A stretch of DNA of 15,007 nucleotides from Hyphomicrobiales bacterium. GTDB taxonomy: Bacteria; Pseudomonadota; Alphaproteobacteria; Rhizobiales; JAJFHC01. Below, in pieces: positions 1 through 8,500 of this stretch. Both the position numbers and the translations under genes were made by a program. Under the pieces are notes generated by a model. That model searched no databases. It was not told where the DNA came from and saw only the letters and a program-made list of their open reading frames with translations. The stretch lies in assembly GCA_021775835.1 (NCBI GenBank), contig JAJFHC010000175.1:1-15007 (forward strand), read 5' to 3'. Every line of letters begins with the position of its first letter. The first letter of the stretch is position 1.

Positions 1-33
1 CAATACGGCTAGTCCTGTTGATTTCATAAACAT
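1..33 (-). CDS. Start of a gene leaving the left edge (unknown product)
   Basis: Only the first 11 codons are inside the window; they read MFMKSTGLAVL on the minus strand. The start is chosen because a consensus Shine-Dalgarno, AGGAGGTT (minus strand of 40-47), sits 6 nt upstream of the ATG at 33. A second in-frame ATG at 27 is 12 nt from that site and is less likely. A lysine followed by small and hydrophobic residues would fit the beginning of a signal peptide, but too little is visible to name a product. A candidate extended -10 box (91-99) and a terminator-like hairpin for the upstream gene pair (130-158) support a separate transcription unit starting here. Confidence 0.6.
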   Translation of the reverse strand, partial: MFMKSTGLAVL

Positions 34-90
34 GAAGTCAACCTCCTGTTCAAGTTGGTGTTGTGCCCCTCACCTGACTGAACGGAATCG

Positions 91-99
91 ATTCTAGCA
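91..99 (-). promoter_or_regulatory. Candidate extended -10 promoter element
   Basis: On the minus strand these bases read TGC-TAGAAT, an extended -10 element (TGn followed by a 5/6 match to TATAAT). It lies about 55 nt upstream of the ATG at 33 and just past the hairpin at 130-158. No good -35 box was found at normal spacing, which is tolerable for extended -10 promoters. This is assigned by eye only. Confidence 0.35.
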
Positions 100-129
100 C
101 AATTTTTTATGTTCTGGTTCGTTCTCGAC

Positions 130-158
130 AAAAAATTCTGACAGCGCCCTTTGCAGAA
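130..158 (-). terminator. Candidate rho-independent terminator after the amidase gene
   Basis: Reading the minus strand from 158, TTCTGCA pairs with TG(T)CAGAA through a 7-bp stem with one bulged T and an 8-nt loop. It is followed directly by six T (135-130). It lies 84 nt beyond the amidase stop codon and before the promoter-like element of the next minus-strand gene, which is where the djlA-like/amidase transcript would be expected to end. The stem is modest, so efficiency is uncertain. Confidence 0.45.
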
Positions 159-197
159 CTCTTTATTGAAATAGATGTATCAGGGCACGGGCTTCTT

Positions 198-232
198 CGG
201 GCAACTCGGGCAACTCGGGCAACTCGGGCACT
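198..232. repeat. 9-bp tandem repeat, CGGGCAACT, about 3.9 copies
   Basis: There are three perfect copies of CGGGCAACT (198-206, 207-215, 216-224) plus a degenerate fourth, CGGGCACT (225-232). The array begins 10 bp beyond the amidase stop codon. Because the unit is a multiple of three, one minus-strand frame through it reads Pro-Glu-Leu repeatedly. That frame is not the amidase frame, and nothing shows it is translated. It could be a slippage-prone remnant or the trace of a lost C-terminal extension. Confidence 0.85.
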
Positions 233-241
233 CGACAGACG

Positions 242-979
242 CTACAGGGCCCCACCCAGCAACCGGTAAAGGGTTGCAACCGTCGAGTGATCGATGATGC
301 CATCGACCCGCTCAGGCCGGAAATGTCGTTGAAAGGCGCTGACCACCTGTTGTGTGGCCTCGTCGAACTGACCATCCGTGCGCACGCCATACCCATAGGT
401 CACGAGCAGGTTCTGGAATGCCTCTACAGACTCCCCCTCATCGCCGCACTGGAGATAACCGCCGCCCTGAATCGGAGCTGGTTCCACCCAGCGGCCAATG
501 TCCCTGGCGGCGAGGCGTTTCCAGTCGAATTTTTCGCCGGGGTCGATTTTTCGAGCTGGCGCCACGTCCGAATGCGCCAGCACTCTTTCCGGCACAATGT
601 CATGGCGTGCCATGATGTCGAGGCTGAGCGCTTCAACCGCTTTCATCTGCACTTCGGGAAAATCCGGATAGCCGTCGTCATGGCCGCGGTTCTGGATTTC
701 GATACCGATCGAGCAACTGTTGATGTCGGTTTCACCGGCCCAGTGCGAAACTCCGGCGTGAAACGCCCGGCGGTCCTCCTCGACCATCTTCGTAATACGG
801 CCCTCGTCGTCGATCAGATAGTGGCAACTGACTTTCGAAACCGGGTTACACAACCAGTCGATGGCCGCCTGAGCCGACGTCATGCCGGTATAGTGCATCA
901 ACAGAATGTCGGGTTTCCGGTCATCCTTGCGTGCCTCCTGGCTCGGCGCCTCACGCCACGCCACATCGAGTCCCGTCAC
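242..979 (-). CDS. N-acetylmuramoyl-L-alanine amidase, AmiD-like, with peptidoglycan-binding domain
   Basis: This 245-residue protein should cleave the bond between N-acetylmuramic acid and the L-alanine of the stem peptide, acting on murein or recycled fragments. The Amidase_2 domain spans about 20-150. Expected zinc ligands are H29 (in LLMHYTG), H136 (in LAHSDVAP) and D146 (in KIDPGEKFDW), with the catalytic glutamate in IGIEIQNRG (E94). Residues about 170-245 form a PG_binding_1 domain. No signal peptide or lipobox is present, unlike E. coli AmiD, which is an outer-membrane lipoprotein. The protein may therefore be cytosolic or leave by another route. The start is GTG: its first two bases overlap the upstream TGA (GTGA, 976-979), and AGAAGGA lies about 9 nt upstream inside the preceding gene, indicating translational coupling to the DjlA-like gene. 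Confidence 0.9.
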   Translation of the reverse strand: MTGLDVAWREAPSQEARKDDRKPDILLMHYTGMTSAQAAIDWLCNPVSKVSCHYLIDDEGRITKMVEEDRRAFHAGVSHWAGETDINSCSIGIEIQNRGHDDGYPDFPEVQMKAVEALSLDIMARHDIVPERVLAHSDVAPARKIDPGEKFDWKRLAARDIGRWVEPAPIQGGGYLQCGDEGESVEAFQNLLVTYGYGVRTDGQFDEATQQVVSAFQRHFRPERVDGIIDHSTVATLYRLLGGAL

Positions 980-1698
980 AGGCCACGTTCCTTCTGGATG
1001 ATGTCGTAAGCCGCATTGATCGCGGCGATTTTCTCTGTGGCAATCGTCACGAACTCTTCCGGCACGCCGCGTGCTATGACCTTGTCAGGATGATTTTCCG
1101 CAACCAGCTTCCGGTAGATCCGTTTGATTTCCGGATCGCTTGCATCCCGCCCGATGCCAAGGACCAGATAGGGATCGGAGTCCTCCGGCGCCACGTGGCG
1201 GGCCTTGATCCGCGCAAAGTCGGGCGTCGAGAATCCAAAGATCTGAGCAACCGACTCGAGGTATTCAATTTCGGCCGGATGCACGACGCCGTCCGCCTTG
1301 GCAATATGGAACAGGCCATCCATCACGTCTTCAAGCATCTGCTTCTTGGTCTTGAAGAGATCCGCAAGCTGGTTAGCATAGGCGTCGTAGCCGGCGACAT
1401 CCTGTTTTGCCAGATTGAAAATTCGCGCCACGTTCTTGAGTTCCGACTGCGGCACGGAAAACACCTGCTTGAAGGCATCGACCTCGTCGCGCGTTACGAC
1501 ACCATCCGCCTTGGCCATTTTTGCGCCTAGCGCGATAACGCCCACGGTGAACGCAAGCTGGTCTTTCGGACCGCCATCATCGCTCACGCGTGTCTTGTCG
1601 ATCGCGTAATGCCCCGCAACCGCACCGATCAATGCACCGATCGGTCCCCCCACAGCGAGACCAGCTGCCGCACCCGCCAATTTTCCCCAGATAGACAT
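976..1698 (-). CDS. DjlA-like TerB/DnaJ-domain membrane co-chaperone
   Basis: This 240-residue protein has a glycine- and alanine-rich N-terminal hydrophobic segment (about 7-32) typical of a DjlA-type membrane anchor. A TerB-like helical domain follows (about 45-160) with two related acidic motifs, KADGVVT (63-69) and KADGVVH (134-140). A C-terminal J domain occupies about 176-238. The essential HPD tripeptide of J proteins is present (203-205), so it should stimulate the ATPase of DnaK. In E. coli, DjlA is an inner-membrane co-chaperone linked to envelope stress. The downstream amidase overlaps by 4 bp, so the two are probably made together, which points to a cell-envelope role. The ATG at 1698 has no obvious strong Shine-Dalgarno. 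The E. coli-style symbol djlA is plausible, but orthology was not tested. Confidence 0.88.
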   Translation of the reverse strand: MSIWGKLAGAAAGLAVGGPIGALIGAVAGHYAIDKTRVSDDGGPKDQLAFTVGVIALGAKMAKADGVVTRDEVDAFKQVFSVPQSELKNVARIFNLAKQDVAGYDAYANQLADLFKTKKQMLEDVMDGLFHIAKADGVVHPAEIEYLESVAQIFGFSTPDFARIKARHVAPEDSDPYLVLGIGRDASDPEIKRIYRKLVAENHPDKVIARGVPEEFVTIATEKIAAINAAYDIIQKERGL

Positions 1699-1798
1699 GG
1701 GCGCCAGAATATCCGAGATTCGCCAAAAGTGCGGCTAGAATCTTCTGCGGCAAAGTTGTCGCATGATGCAGTATGCCGGCAGAGGATCAGAACAGTCC

Positions 1799-2707
1799 AT
1801 GTCCACTGAAATGAAGGGTTATATGCTCGGGTTCATCGGTGTTGTCTTTTTTGGCATCACCCTGCCCGTCATGCGCCTCGCGGTTACGGAACTGGACCCG
1901 GTTTTTGTAGGCGTCGCCCGTGTACTGCCGGCATCTGTCCTTGCGGCCATCATACTGCTCGTGGTGCGCCCACCGTTTCCCGCAAAGTCCCAATGGCTGG
2001 GGCTTTCGGTGATAACTCTTGGCAATGTGGTTTTCTATCCGTTGTTCACAGCCATCGCCATGAAACATGCACCGGCCTCGCATGGCGGAGTCGTGCTCGG
2101 CATCATGCCTCTGGCGACCACTGTCGCCGGTGTCCTGTTCGGCCGAGAGAGACCCTCACTCGGTTTCTGGATCTGCGGAGTTCTGGGGGCGGTATCAGTT
2201 GTCGCCTATGCCCTTCTGGACGGCACAGGCCCTGTTCACATAGCTGACGGTTTACTTGCCTTGTCTGTCGTAAGCGCCTCAGTAGGTTATGCATTCGGAG
2301 CCACGCTGACGCGCACACTGGGAGCCTGGCAGGTTATTTGCTGGGCCGTTCTTCTTTCGGTGCCGCTGGCTTTGCCAGTTGCCTTCCTGACCGCGCCGGT
2401 CGATTTCGGCTCGGTATCCTCCACGGCCTGGGCGGCGTTTCTCTACATCGGCATTTTCAGCCAGCTGATTGCCTTTTTTGCCTGGAACGCCGGTCTCGCC
2501 CTGGGCGGCATCGCCCGTGTCGGTCAGGTCCAACTACTCCAGACCTTCGTGACCCTAGCGGTTGCTGCCTTGTTGCTGGACGAGACGATTGACGGACTGA
2601 CGATCCTGTTTGCCCTGATCATCATGGTCATTGTAGCCGCCAGCCGAAAAATGCGGGTCGACGACCTCCTGAGCCGCAGTGCCGAAAAGCATGAATCAGG
2701 GCGGTGA
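1799..2707 (+). CDS. DMT-superfamily (EamA) inner-membrane transporter
   Basis: The protein has about 302 residues and roughly ten hydrophobic segments in two repeated halves, the EamA/RhaT pattern of drug/metabolite exporters. Recognisable pieces are the first helix with FFGITLPVMRLAV, a second-repeat start near LSVVSASVGYAFGATLTR, and a last helix followed by a basic, hydrophilic tail. The substrate cannot be inferred; relatives export amino acids or metabolites. An in-frame ATG exists at 1763. The ATG at 1799 is preferred because AGAGGA (1781-1786) lies 12 nt upstream and the extra 12 residues are hydrophilic and unlike the family. The gene diverges from the DjlA-like gene and converges on the FAH-family gene, with only 11 bp between the two stops, so it is probably transcribed alone. 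Confidence 0.85.
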   Translation: MSTEMKGYMLGFIGVVFFGITLPVMRLAVTELDPVFVGVARVLPASVLAAIILLVVRPPFPAKSQWLGLSVITLGNVVFYPLFTAIAMKHAPASHGGVVLGIMPLATTVAGVLFGRERPSLGFWICGVLGAVSVVAYALLDGTGPVHIADGLLALSVVSASVGYAFGATLTRTLGAWQVICWAVLLSVPLALPVAFLTAPVDFGSVSSTAWAAFLYIGIFSQLIAFFAWNAGLALGGIARVGQVQLLQTFVTLAVAALLLDETIDGLTILFALIIMVIVAASRKMRVDDLLSRSAEKHESGR

Positions 2708-2718
2708 AACCAGAGTTT

Positions 2719-3402
2719 TCAGACCACGCTGGTATGCAGATCCCCGATACCATCCACATGGCCGTGAAGAGCGTCTCCAACCTTGACCGGGCCGACGCCC
2801 GATGGTGTCCCCGACATGATCAGGTCGCCGGCGGACAGTTCAAACAGGCCGGAAAGATACGAAATCACCTCTGGGACTTTCCAGATCAACTGATTCAAAT
2901 CGCCTTCCTGACGGACTTCATCATTGACCTTAAGCCAGATCGCCCCCTGATCAGGATGGCCGATTTCGCTCGCGGGCACAATTTCGCCGATCGGCGCCGA
3001 ATGCTCGAAAGCCTTGCCGATCTCCCAAGGCCGACCAGCCTTTTTCATCTGTCCCTGCAGGTCGCGCCGGGTCATGTCGAGGGCCACCGCATAGCCGAAA
3101 ACACAATCCATTGCCTGTTCAACCGGGATGCTCCGTCCCCCTGAACCGAGCGCCACGACCAATTCGATTTCATGATGGACGTCGTCCGACTTAACCGGAT
3201 AGGGAAACGAGCCGCTTACATCCAGGTTATCCGGATTTTTCTGGAAAAAGAACGGATCTTCCTTGTCCGGATCGTGCCCCATTTCTATGGCGTGGGCAGC
3301 ATAATTCCGGCCTACGCAATAGACACGACGGACCGGAAACCGGGCGGCGGTCCCTCTTACAGGCAGATTTACCTGCTCTGGTGGATCGATTACATAATCC
3401 AT
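2719..3402 (-). CDS. Fumarylacetoacetate hydrolase (FAH) family protein
   Basis: This 227-residue protein has the length of the small single-domain FAH enzymes (YcgM/fumarylpyruvate-hydrolase/acylpyruvase group). Those enzymes cleave C-C bonds in, or decarboxylate, 2-oxo acids using Mg or Mn. Metal-ligand candidates are E78 and E80 (in HHEIELVVALG) and D109 (in GYAVALDMTRRDLQ), with further family motifs GRNYAAHA (31-38), FFQKNPDN and MSGTPSGVGPV near the C terminus. The ATG at 3402 is supported by AAAGGA about 12 nt upstream. It is a stand-alone minus-strand gene, divergent from recQ. The actual substrate is unknown; acylpyruvates, fumarylpyruvate or oxaloacetate are the usual candidates for this subgroup. 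Confidence 0.88.
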   Translation of the reverse strand: MDYVIDPPEQVNLPVRGTAARFPVRRVYCVGRNYAAHAIEMGHDPDKEDPFFFQKNPDNLDVSGSFPYPVKSDDVHHEIELVVALGSGGRSIPVEQAMDCVFGYAVALDMTRRDLQGQMKKAGRPWEIGKAFEHSAPIGEIVPASEIGHPDQGAIWLKVNDEVRQEGDLNQLIWKVPEVISYLSGLFELSAGDLIMSGTPSGVGPVKVGDALHGHVDGIGDLHTSVV

Positions 3403-3559
3403 ATTTTCGGTTCATCCTTTATCGAAATTATCTCCGTCCGGCGGACCGCGCCCTACTTAGTCGAATTTTCTGGGAACGCGAACTGACTTTGTCGTCAGAG
3501 GCACTTTTGTCTCAACGATTTTGGTACAGCACAACAACAGACCATTCCCAAGCGATCCG

Positions 3560-3565
3560 TATAAA
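3560..3565 (+). promoter_or_regulatory. Candidate -10 box for recQ
   Basis: TATAAA followed by TTATC occurs 19 bp before the preferred recQ ATG (3585). No convincing -35 box was found. If real, transcription would start near 3572, giving a very short leader. It would also exclude the long upstream extension of the reading frame (from 3381), which overlaps the FAH gene antisense. Confidence 0.25.
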
Positions 3566-3584
3566 TTATCCCCTGCTTACCGGC

Positions 3585-5453
3585 ATGGAATCACGCTATC
3601 ACTACCAAATGACAGCCGAACAATTCAGCCAGCAGACCAGACCGATCCTGAAGGACGTTTTCGGTTTCGACGACTTCCGGCCCGGACAGGAGGATGTGGT
3701 GAACACGCTGCTGTCCGGTCGCAGCGCCCTGGCCGTTATGCCCACCGGGTCCGGCAAGTCGCTGTGTTACCAGGTGCCGGCCTTGGTGCTGGGCGGACTG
3801 ACCATCGTTGTGTCCCCGCTCGTGGCCTTGATGCAGGATCAGGTTGCGGCCCTGAAGCTGGCAGGTGTTGCCGCCGACACAATCAATTCGTCACGGTCGC
3901 GCGAGGAAAACGTCGAGACTTGGCACCGTGCCGCCCGCGGAGAAATCACGCTTCTTTATCTCGCTCCTGAACGGCTCATGACCGAACACATGCTTGCCGC
4001 CCTTTCGCGACTGCCGGTCCGGTTGATTGCGGTCGACGAGGCCCATTGCATATCGCAATGGGGCCCGGCCTTCCGGCCTGAGTATGAAGACCTTTCGAAA
4101 TTACGTGATTTTTTCACCGGTGTACCGCTCGTCGCCCTCACGGCAACCGCAGATGCGGTCACACGTCAGGATATCGAGCAAAAGGTTTTTGCCGGCGATG
4201 GTTCTACATTTGTCTCCGGCTTCGACAGACCCAACATCCGGCTCGCCGTCGAGATGAAACGCGACTGGAAGTCACAGCTTCTTCGCTTTCTCGAGTCTCA
4301 CGGCGGTGAAAGTGGCATCATTTATTGTCTGTCACGCAAAAAGACCGAAGAAACCGCCCGCTTGTTGCAAGACAACGACGTGCGTGCCCTGCCCTATCAC
4401 GCCGGTATGAACAAGACCGACCGCGTTGCCAACCACAACACGTTTCTGACCGAACCTAGCATCGTCATTGTCGCAACGATCGCATTCGGTATGGGGATCG
4501 ACAAACCGGACGTCCGTTTCGTCTTTCATACCGACATTCCGGGGTCTGTGGAGGCCTATTACCAGGAGATCGGCCGGGCGGGACGAGACGGGCAACCCGC
4601 GGTCGCCCATATGCTCTACGGACTTGACGACCTGCGCATGCGCCGGATGTTCATTGACCAGGAAGACAGCGCCGACGACCGCAAACGCCGGGAACACAAA
4701 CGCCTCGATGCCCTGATCTCCTATTGTGAATCGCCCGAATGCCGCCGGCGCGCATTGCTTGGATATTTCGACGAACAGAGCGGTGAATGCAAAAACTGCG
4801 ACATGTGCCTGGATCCCGTCCCCATGGCTGACGGCACCCGTGACGGACAACTGGCTCTCGAAGCCGTTCGCGAAACCGGCGAGCGGTTTGGGGCGGTGCA
4901 CATCATCGACATTCTCAGAGGCGGACAGACCGAAAAAATTCTGTCGAGTGGTCATGACCGTTTGTCGGTCCACGGCAGCGGCAGTCATCACTCCAAGGAC
5001 GTTTGGCGTTCGATCATTCGACAACTGGTTGCCGCAGATTTTCTCAAGCTCGATATTCAGGGTTACGGCGGCCTCAGCATCACCACGAAGGGTAAACAGC
5101 TCTGCGACGGCAACGCGACATTCCAGTTCCGTGTGGACACCATCAAAACCGGCAAGGCGAAAAAGTCTACAGCATCAAAACCGGCACCGGAAATTGCGTC
5201 GGAAGACAACGATCTGCTGCTTCATCTCAAGCAATTCAGGCTTAAGCTTGCTCAGGAGCGTGGCGTACCGGCCTATGTAATTTTTTCCGACCGCACCCTG
5301 ATCGACATGGCCACGCGCCGCCCTCAAACCCGTGCTGAATTTGCCGAGATACACGGCGTCGGCGAAACCAAGCTCCGTGAATTCGCCGAAATGTTTCTTG
5401 AACTCCTCCAGTCCGATAGCCACCAGGACACGACTGAACGTCTTCGGGCCTGA
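3585..5453 (+). CDS. recQ: ATP-dependent DNA helicase RecQ
   Basis: This superfamily 2 3'-5' helicase acts in recombination and replication-fork repair and has about 622 residues. Visible from the N terminus are FRPGQEDVV (31-39), Walker A MPTGSGKS (52-59), the DEAH box (151-154), the aromatic-rich loop WGPAFRPEY (159-167), ALTATAD, FDRPNI, and the helicase C-terminal motif with GMGIDKPDVRFVFH and YYQEIGRAGRDG. The zinc-binding cysteines follow in CESPECRRR and CKNCDMCL, then an RQC winged helix and a C-terminal HRDC domain ending near FAEMFLELL. The frame is open back to 3381, but that part is unlike RecQ and overlaps the divergent gene. ATG 3585 is chosen; ATG 3609 is an equally possible start, and neither has a clear Shine-Dalgarno. 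The loop has Pro-Ala where E. coli RecQ has His-Asp. Confidence 0.93.
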   Translation: MESRYHYQMTAEQFSQQTRPILKDVFGFDDFRPGQEDVVNTLLSGRSALAVMPTGSGKSLCYQVPALVLGGLTIVVSPLVALMQDQVAALKLAGVAADTINSSRSREENVETWHRAARGEITLLYLAPERLMTEHMLAALSRLPVRLIAVDEAHCISQWGPAFRPEYEDLSKLRDFFTGVPLVALTATADAVTRQDIEQKVFAGDGSTFVSGFDRPNIRLAVEMKRDWKSQLLRFLESHGGESGIIYCLSRKKTEETARLLQDNDVRALPYHAGMNKTDRVANHNTFLTEPSIVIVATIAFGMGIDKPDVRFVFHTDIPGSVEAYYQEIGRAGRDGQPAVAHMLYGLDDLRMRRMFIDQEDSADDRKRREHKRLDALISYCESPECRRRALLGYFDEQSGECKNCDMCLDPVPMADGTRDGQLALEAVRETGERFGAVHIIDILRGGQTEKILSSGHDRLSVHGSGSHHSKDVWRSIIRQLVAADFLKLDIQGYGGLSITTKGKQLCDGNATFQFRVDTIKTGKAKKSTASKPAPEIASEDNDLLLHLKQFRLKLAQERGVPAYVIFSDRTLIDMATRRPQTRAEFAEIHGVGETKLREFAEMFLELLQSDSHQDTTERLRA

Positions 5454-5525
5454 TTCATCCCATTTGCAGAATACCAAGGATCTCCTTTCATCCGTGTCAG
5501 TTAAGACACACAAGTCAAGAATAAT

Positions 5526-5546
5526 TTGTCGACAATTTATCGATAA
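5526..5546. promoter_or_regulatory. Two adjacent 10-bp palindromes, candidate tandem operator
   Basis: TTGTCGACAA (5526-5535) and TTATCGATAA (5537-5546) are each perfect inverted repeats and share the pattern TTRTCGAYAA. Their centres are 11 bp apart, about one helical turn. They lie between and over the candidate -35 and -10 boxes of the oxoprolinase cluster, where a bound dimeric repressor would block RNA polymerase. The TTGTCGACAA form resembles sites of GntR-family regulators, but no regulator gene is present in the window. Confidence 0.55.
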
Positions 5547-5554
5547 GATATACA
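5526..5554 (+). promoter_or_regulatory. Candidate sigma70-type promoter of the oxoprolinase cluster
   Basis: TTGTCG (5526-5531, 4/6 match to the -35 consensus) and TATACA (5549-5554, 4/6 match to the -10) are separated by 17 bp. The expected start near 5561 would leave a leader of about 30 nt before the ATG at 5591. Each box is only moderate. The correct spacing and the coincidence with the palindromes raise confidence. Confidence 0.4.
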
Positions 5555-5590
5555 CCAACTTTTCCGCGGCCTCACTCAGGAAATTTAGCC

Positions 5591-8500
5591 ATGGCGAACG
5601 ACGCAGTTTCTAAATCCGGTTGGCAGTTCTGGGTCGATCGCGGTGGTACATTCACCGACATTGTCGGAAGAACGCCGCAGGGCGAAATCAAGGCCCACAA
5701 GCTGCTTTCGGAAAATCCTGAAAATTATCGCGATGCCGCCATTCAGGGCATTCGCGATCTGATGGGTGTGGGTCCAGGTCAGGCGGTCCCCTCCGGCGAC
5801 ATCGACGCCGTCAAGATGGGAACCACAGTCGCAACCAACGCTTTGCTGGAACGAAAGGGAGACCGTACCCTGCTGGTCACGACCAGGGGTTTTCGTGATG
5901 GGCTGCGCCTTGGTTACCAGGCCCGGCCACATCTTTTCGACCGGCACATCGTGCTTCCTGAAATGTTGTACGAAAGAGTCGTGGAGGTCGACGAACGGGT
6001 CATGGCCGATGGCACAGTGGAAACACCGCTCAATGTCGGGAGCGCCAAGTCACAAATGATTGCGGCCTACGAAGACGGCATTCGCGCCATCGCCATCGTC
6101 TTCATGCACGGCTATCGGTATCACGACCACGAAATCAAGGTAGCGGCCCTGGCACGTGAAATCGGCTTCACCCAGGTTTCCGTCAGCCATGAGGTCAGCC
6201 CGCTGATGAAGTTTGTCGGTCGCGGCGACACCACCGTTGTCGATGCCTATTTGTCGCCCATTTTACGCCGCTATGTGGAGCAAGTTGCAGTAGAACTCGA
6301 TACCGAGCGTTCCGGTTGCCGGCTGATGTTCATGCAATCCCACGGGGGCTTGACCGCCGCCGATATGTTTCAGGGGAAGGATGCGATTCTTTCCGGGCCT
6401 GCGGGTGGAGTCGTTGGTGCCGTGGAAACCAGCGATATGGCCGGCCTGAACAAGATCATCGGTTTCGACATGGGGGGCACTTCCACAGACGTCTCCCATT
6501 ACGATGGCGAATACGAACGCACCTTCGAAACCGAGGTCGCCGGGATCCGCATGCGTGCGCCCATGATGCAGATTCACACGGTGGCGGCCGGTGGCGGTTC
6601 GATCCTCCACTTTGACGGCTCCCGGTTTCGCGTCGGCCCGGACTCGGCGGGCGCCAACCCAGGCCCGAAATGCTATCGACGCGGCGGGCCGCTTTCGGTT
6701 ACCGACGCCAACCTCATGCTGGGCAAGATCAATCCGGATTTTTTCCCGGCAATCTTCGGTCCCAATGGCAACGAGACCCTCGACATGGAATCCGTCCGCA
6801 CCGCGTTCGAGGAACTCGCCGGCGAGATCGGCGATGGCCGCCCGTGCGAAGAAGTTGCCGAAGGTTTTCGTCGGATTGCCGTGGAAAACATGGCAAACGC
6901 CATCAAGCGAATTTCCGTTCAGCGCGGTTACGACATTACCGAATATGCACTGACCTGTTTCGGTGGTGCCGGCGGTCAGCATGCCTGTTCGATCGCCGAC
7001 GTTCTCGGCATGACCCGTATCATGATCCATCCCCACGCGGGCATCCTGTCAGCCTATGGCATGGGACTTGCCGACATCAGAACCAACACGGATCGCGCCA
7101 TCGAACGGGTACTCGATCAGGAAAGCAGCGCCTTCACGGGCAACCTCCTGGAAGAGATTGCACCGGAAAACCGGGAATTGCTGACCCTGCAAGGCATCCG
7201 GGAGGCGGACACGCAGACGTTTGCACGTGCGCATCTGCGCTATCAGGGGACCGATAATGCCCTGATCGTCGAGCAAGGCGGCGATCTGGCCATGCGCGAA
7301 CGCTTCGAGGCAGCCCATCTCCAGCGTTTCGGGTTTGTCACACCGGAAAAGGACATCATTATCGAAGCACTTTCTGTGGAAACTGTCGGCGGCGGTGCGA
7401 AGATCGATGAACCGGAGTTTCCGTTGACCGATCAACTCTCAGAGGCCCACGGCCAAACCCGGTTCTTCTCAGACGGCCACTGGCACGATGCACCGGTATT
7501 CGACCGCAAGAAACTGCGGCCTGGTCAGAAAGTGGCCGGACCGGCGGTCATCATCGAACCGCACGGCACGATCGTCGTCGAGGACGGCTGGACGGCAGAG
7601 ATCACCACCAAGCTTCATCTGATAATGGTCAGGACCACGCCCCTCGTCAGGACGGCCCCTATCGGCACGCACGCCGATCCCGTCATGCTCGAAATCTTCA
7701 ACAACCTGTTCATGAGCATTGCCGAACAGATGGGTGTCATTCTCGCAAACACGGCGTACTCGGTGAACATCAAGGAAAGGCTGGACTTCTCCTGTGCGAT
7801 CTTCGACCTCGACGGTGAGTTGATCGCCAACGCGCCACATATGCCGGTGCATCTGGGGTCGATGGACAAGAGCGTTCAGACGATCATCGCCAACAACCGG
7901 TCCGCCATGGTACCGGGCGACGTCTATGTCCTCAACGCGCCGTACAATGGCGGCACCCATCTCCCCGACATCACGGTGGTGACGCCGGTGTTTGACGAAG
8001 ATGACGTAACGATCCTGTTCTACGTTGCCAGCCGCGGGCACCATGCTGACGTTGGAGGCATGGCGCCCGGTTCAATGTCGCCCAGAGCAACCAGCATTGA
8101 GGAAGAAGGCGTTCTGATCGACAATTTCAAGCTTGTCGATCGCGGCCGATTCTGTGAATCAGAATTGCAGGAACTGCTTTCAAGTGGCCGATATCCCTGC
8201 AGAAATCCGGTCCAGAACATTGCCGACCTGAAAGCTCAAATTGCGGCCAACGAAAAAGGCGTCCAGGAATTGCGCAAGATGGTGGATCATTTCGGTCTCG
8301 ATGTCGTCCACGCTTACATGCAGCACGTACAGGACAATGCCGAGGAGAGCGTGCGTCGCGTGATCGATGCACTCAAGGACTGTTCGTTCGAATATGAGAT
8401 GGACCAGGGCACCGTCATCAAAGTGAACATATCGGTCGACAAGACAGCCCGGTCGGCCACGGTCGACTTTACCGGCACCAGCCCGCAGCAACAGACGAAT

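Noticed and set aside
3416..3426. Half-match to the TTRTCGAYAA operator near the FAH gene start
   Set aside because: Only one arm matches (TTTATCGA), so a shared regulator with the oxoprolinase cluster is not supported.
3483..3498. CTGAC-N6-GTCAG inverted repeat between the FAH gene and recQ
   Set aside because: It has only 5-bp arms, no promoter fits around it and there is no T-run; this is expected by chance in such a spacer.
3381..3584. N-terminal extension of the RecQ reading frame (68 codons)
   Set aside because: It overlaps the divergent FAH-family gene and its ribosome binding site, does not resemble RecQ N termini, and lacks a Shine-Dalgarno. RecQ homology begins near FGFDDFRPGQ, which fits a start at 3585 or 3609.
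5494..5509. GTGTC-N6-GACAC hairpin as a recQ terminator
   Set aside because: The stem is short and not followed by a T-run; it is more likely part of the upstream regulatory region or chance.
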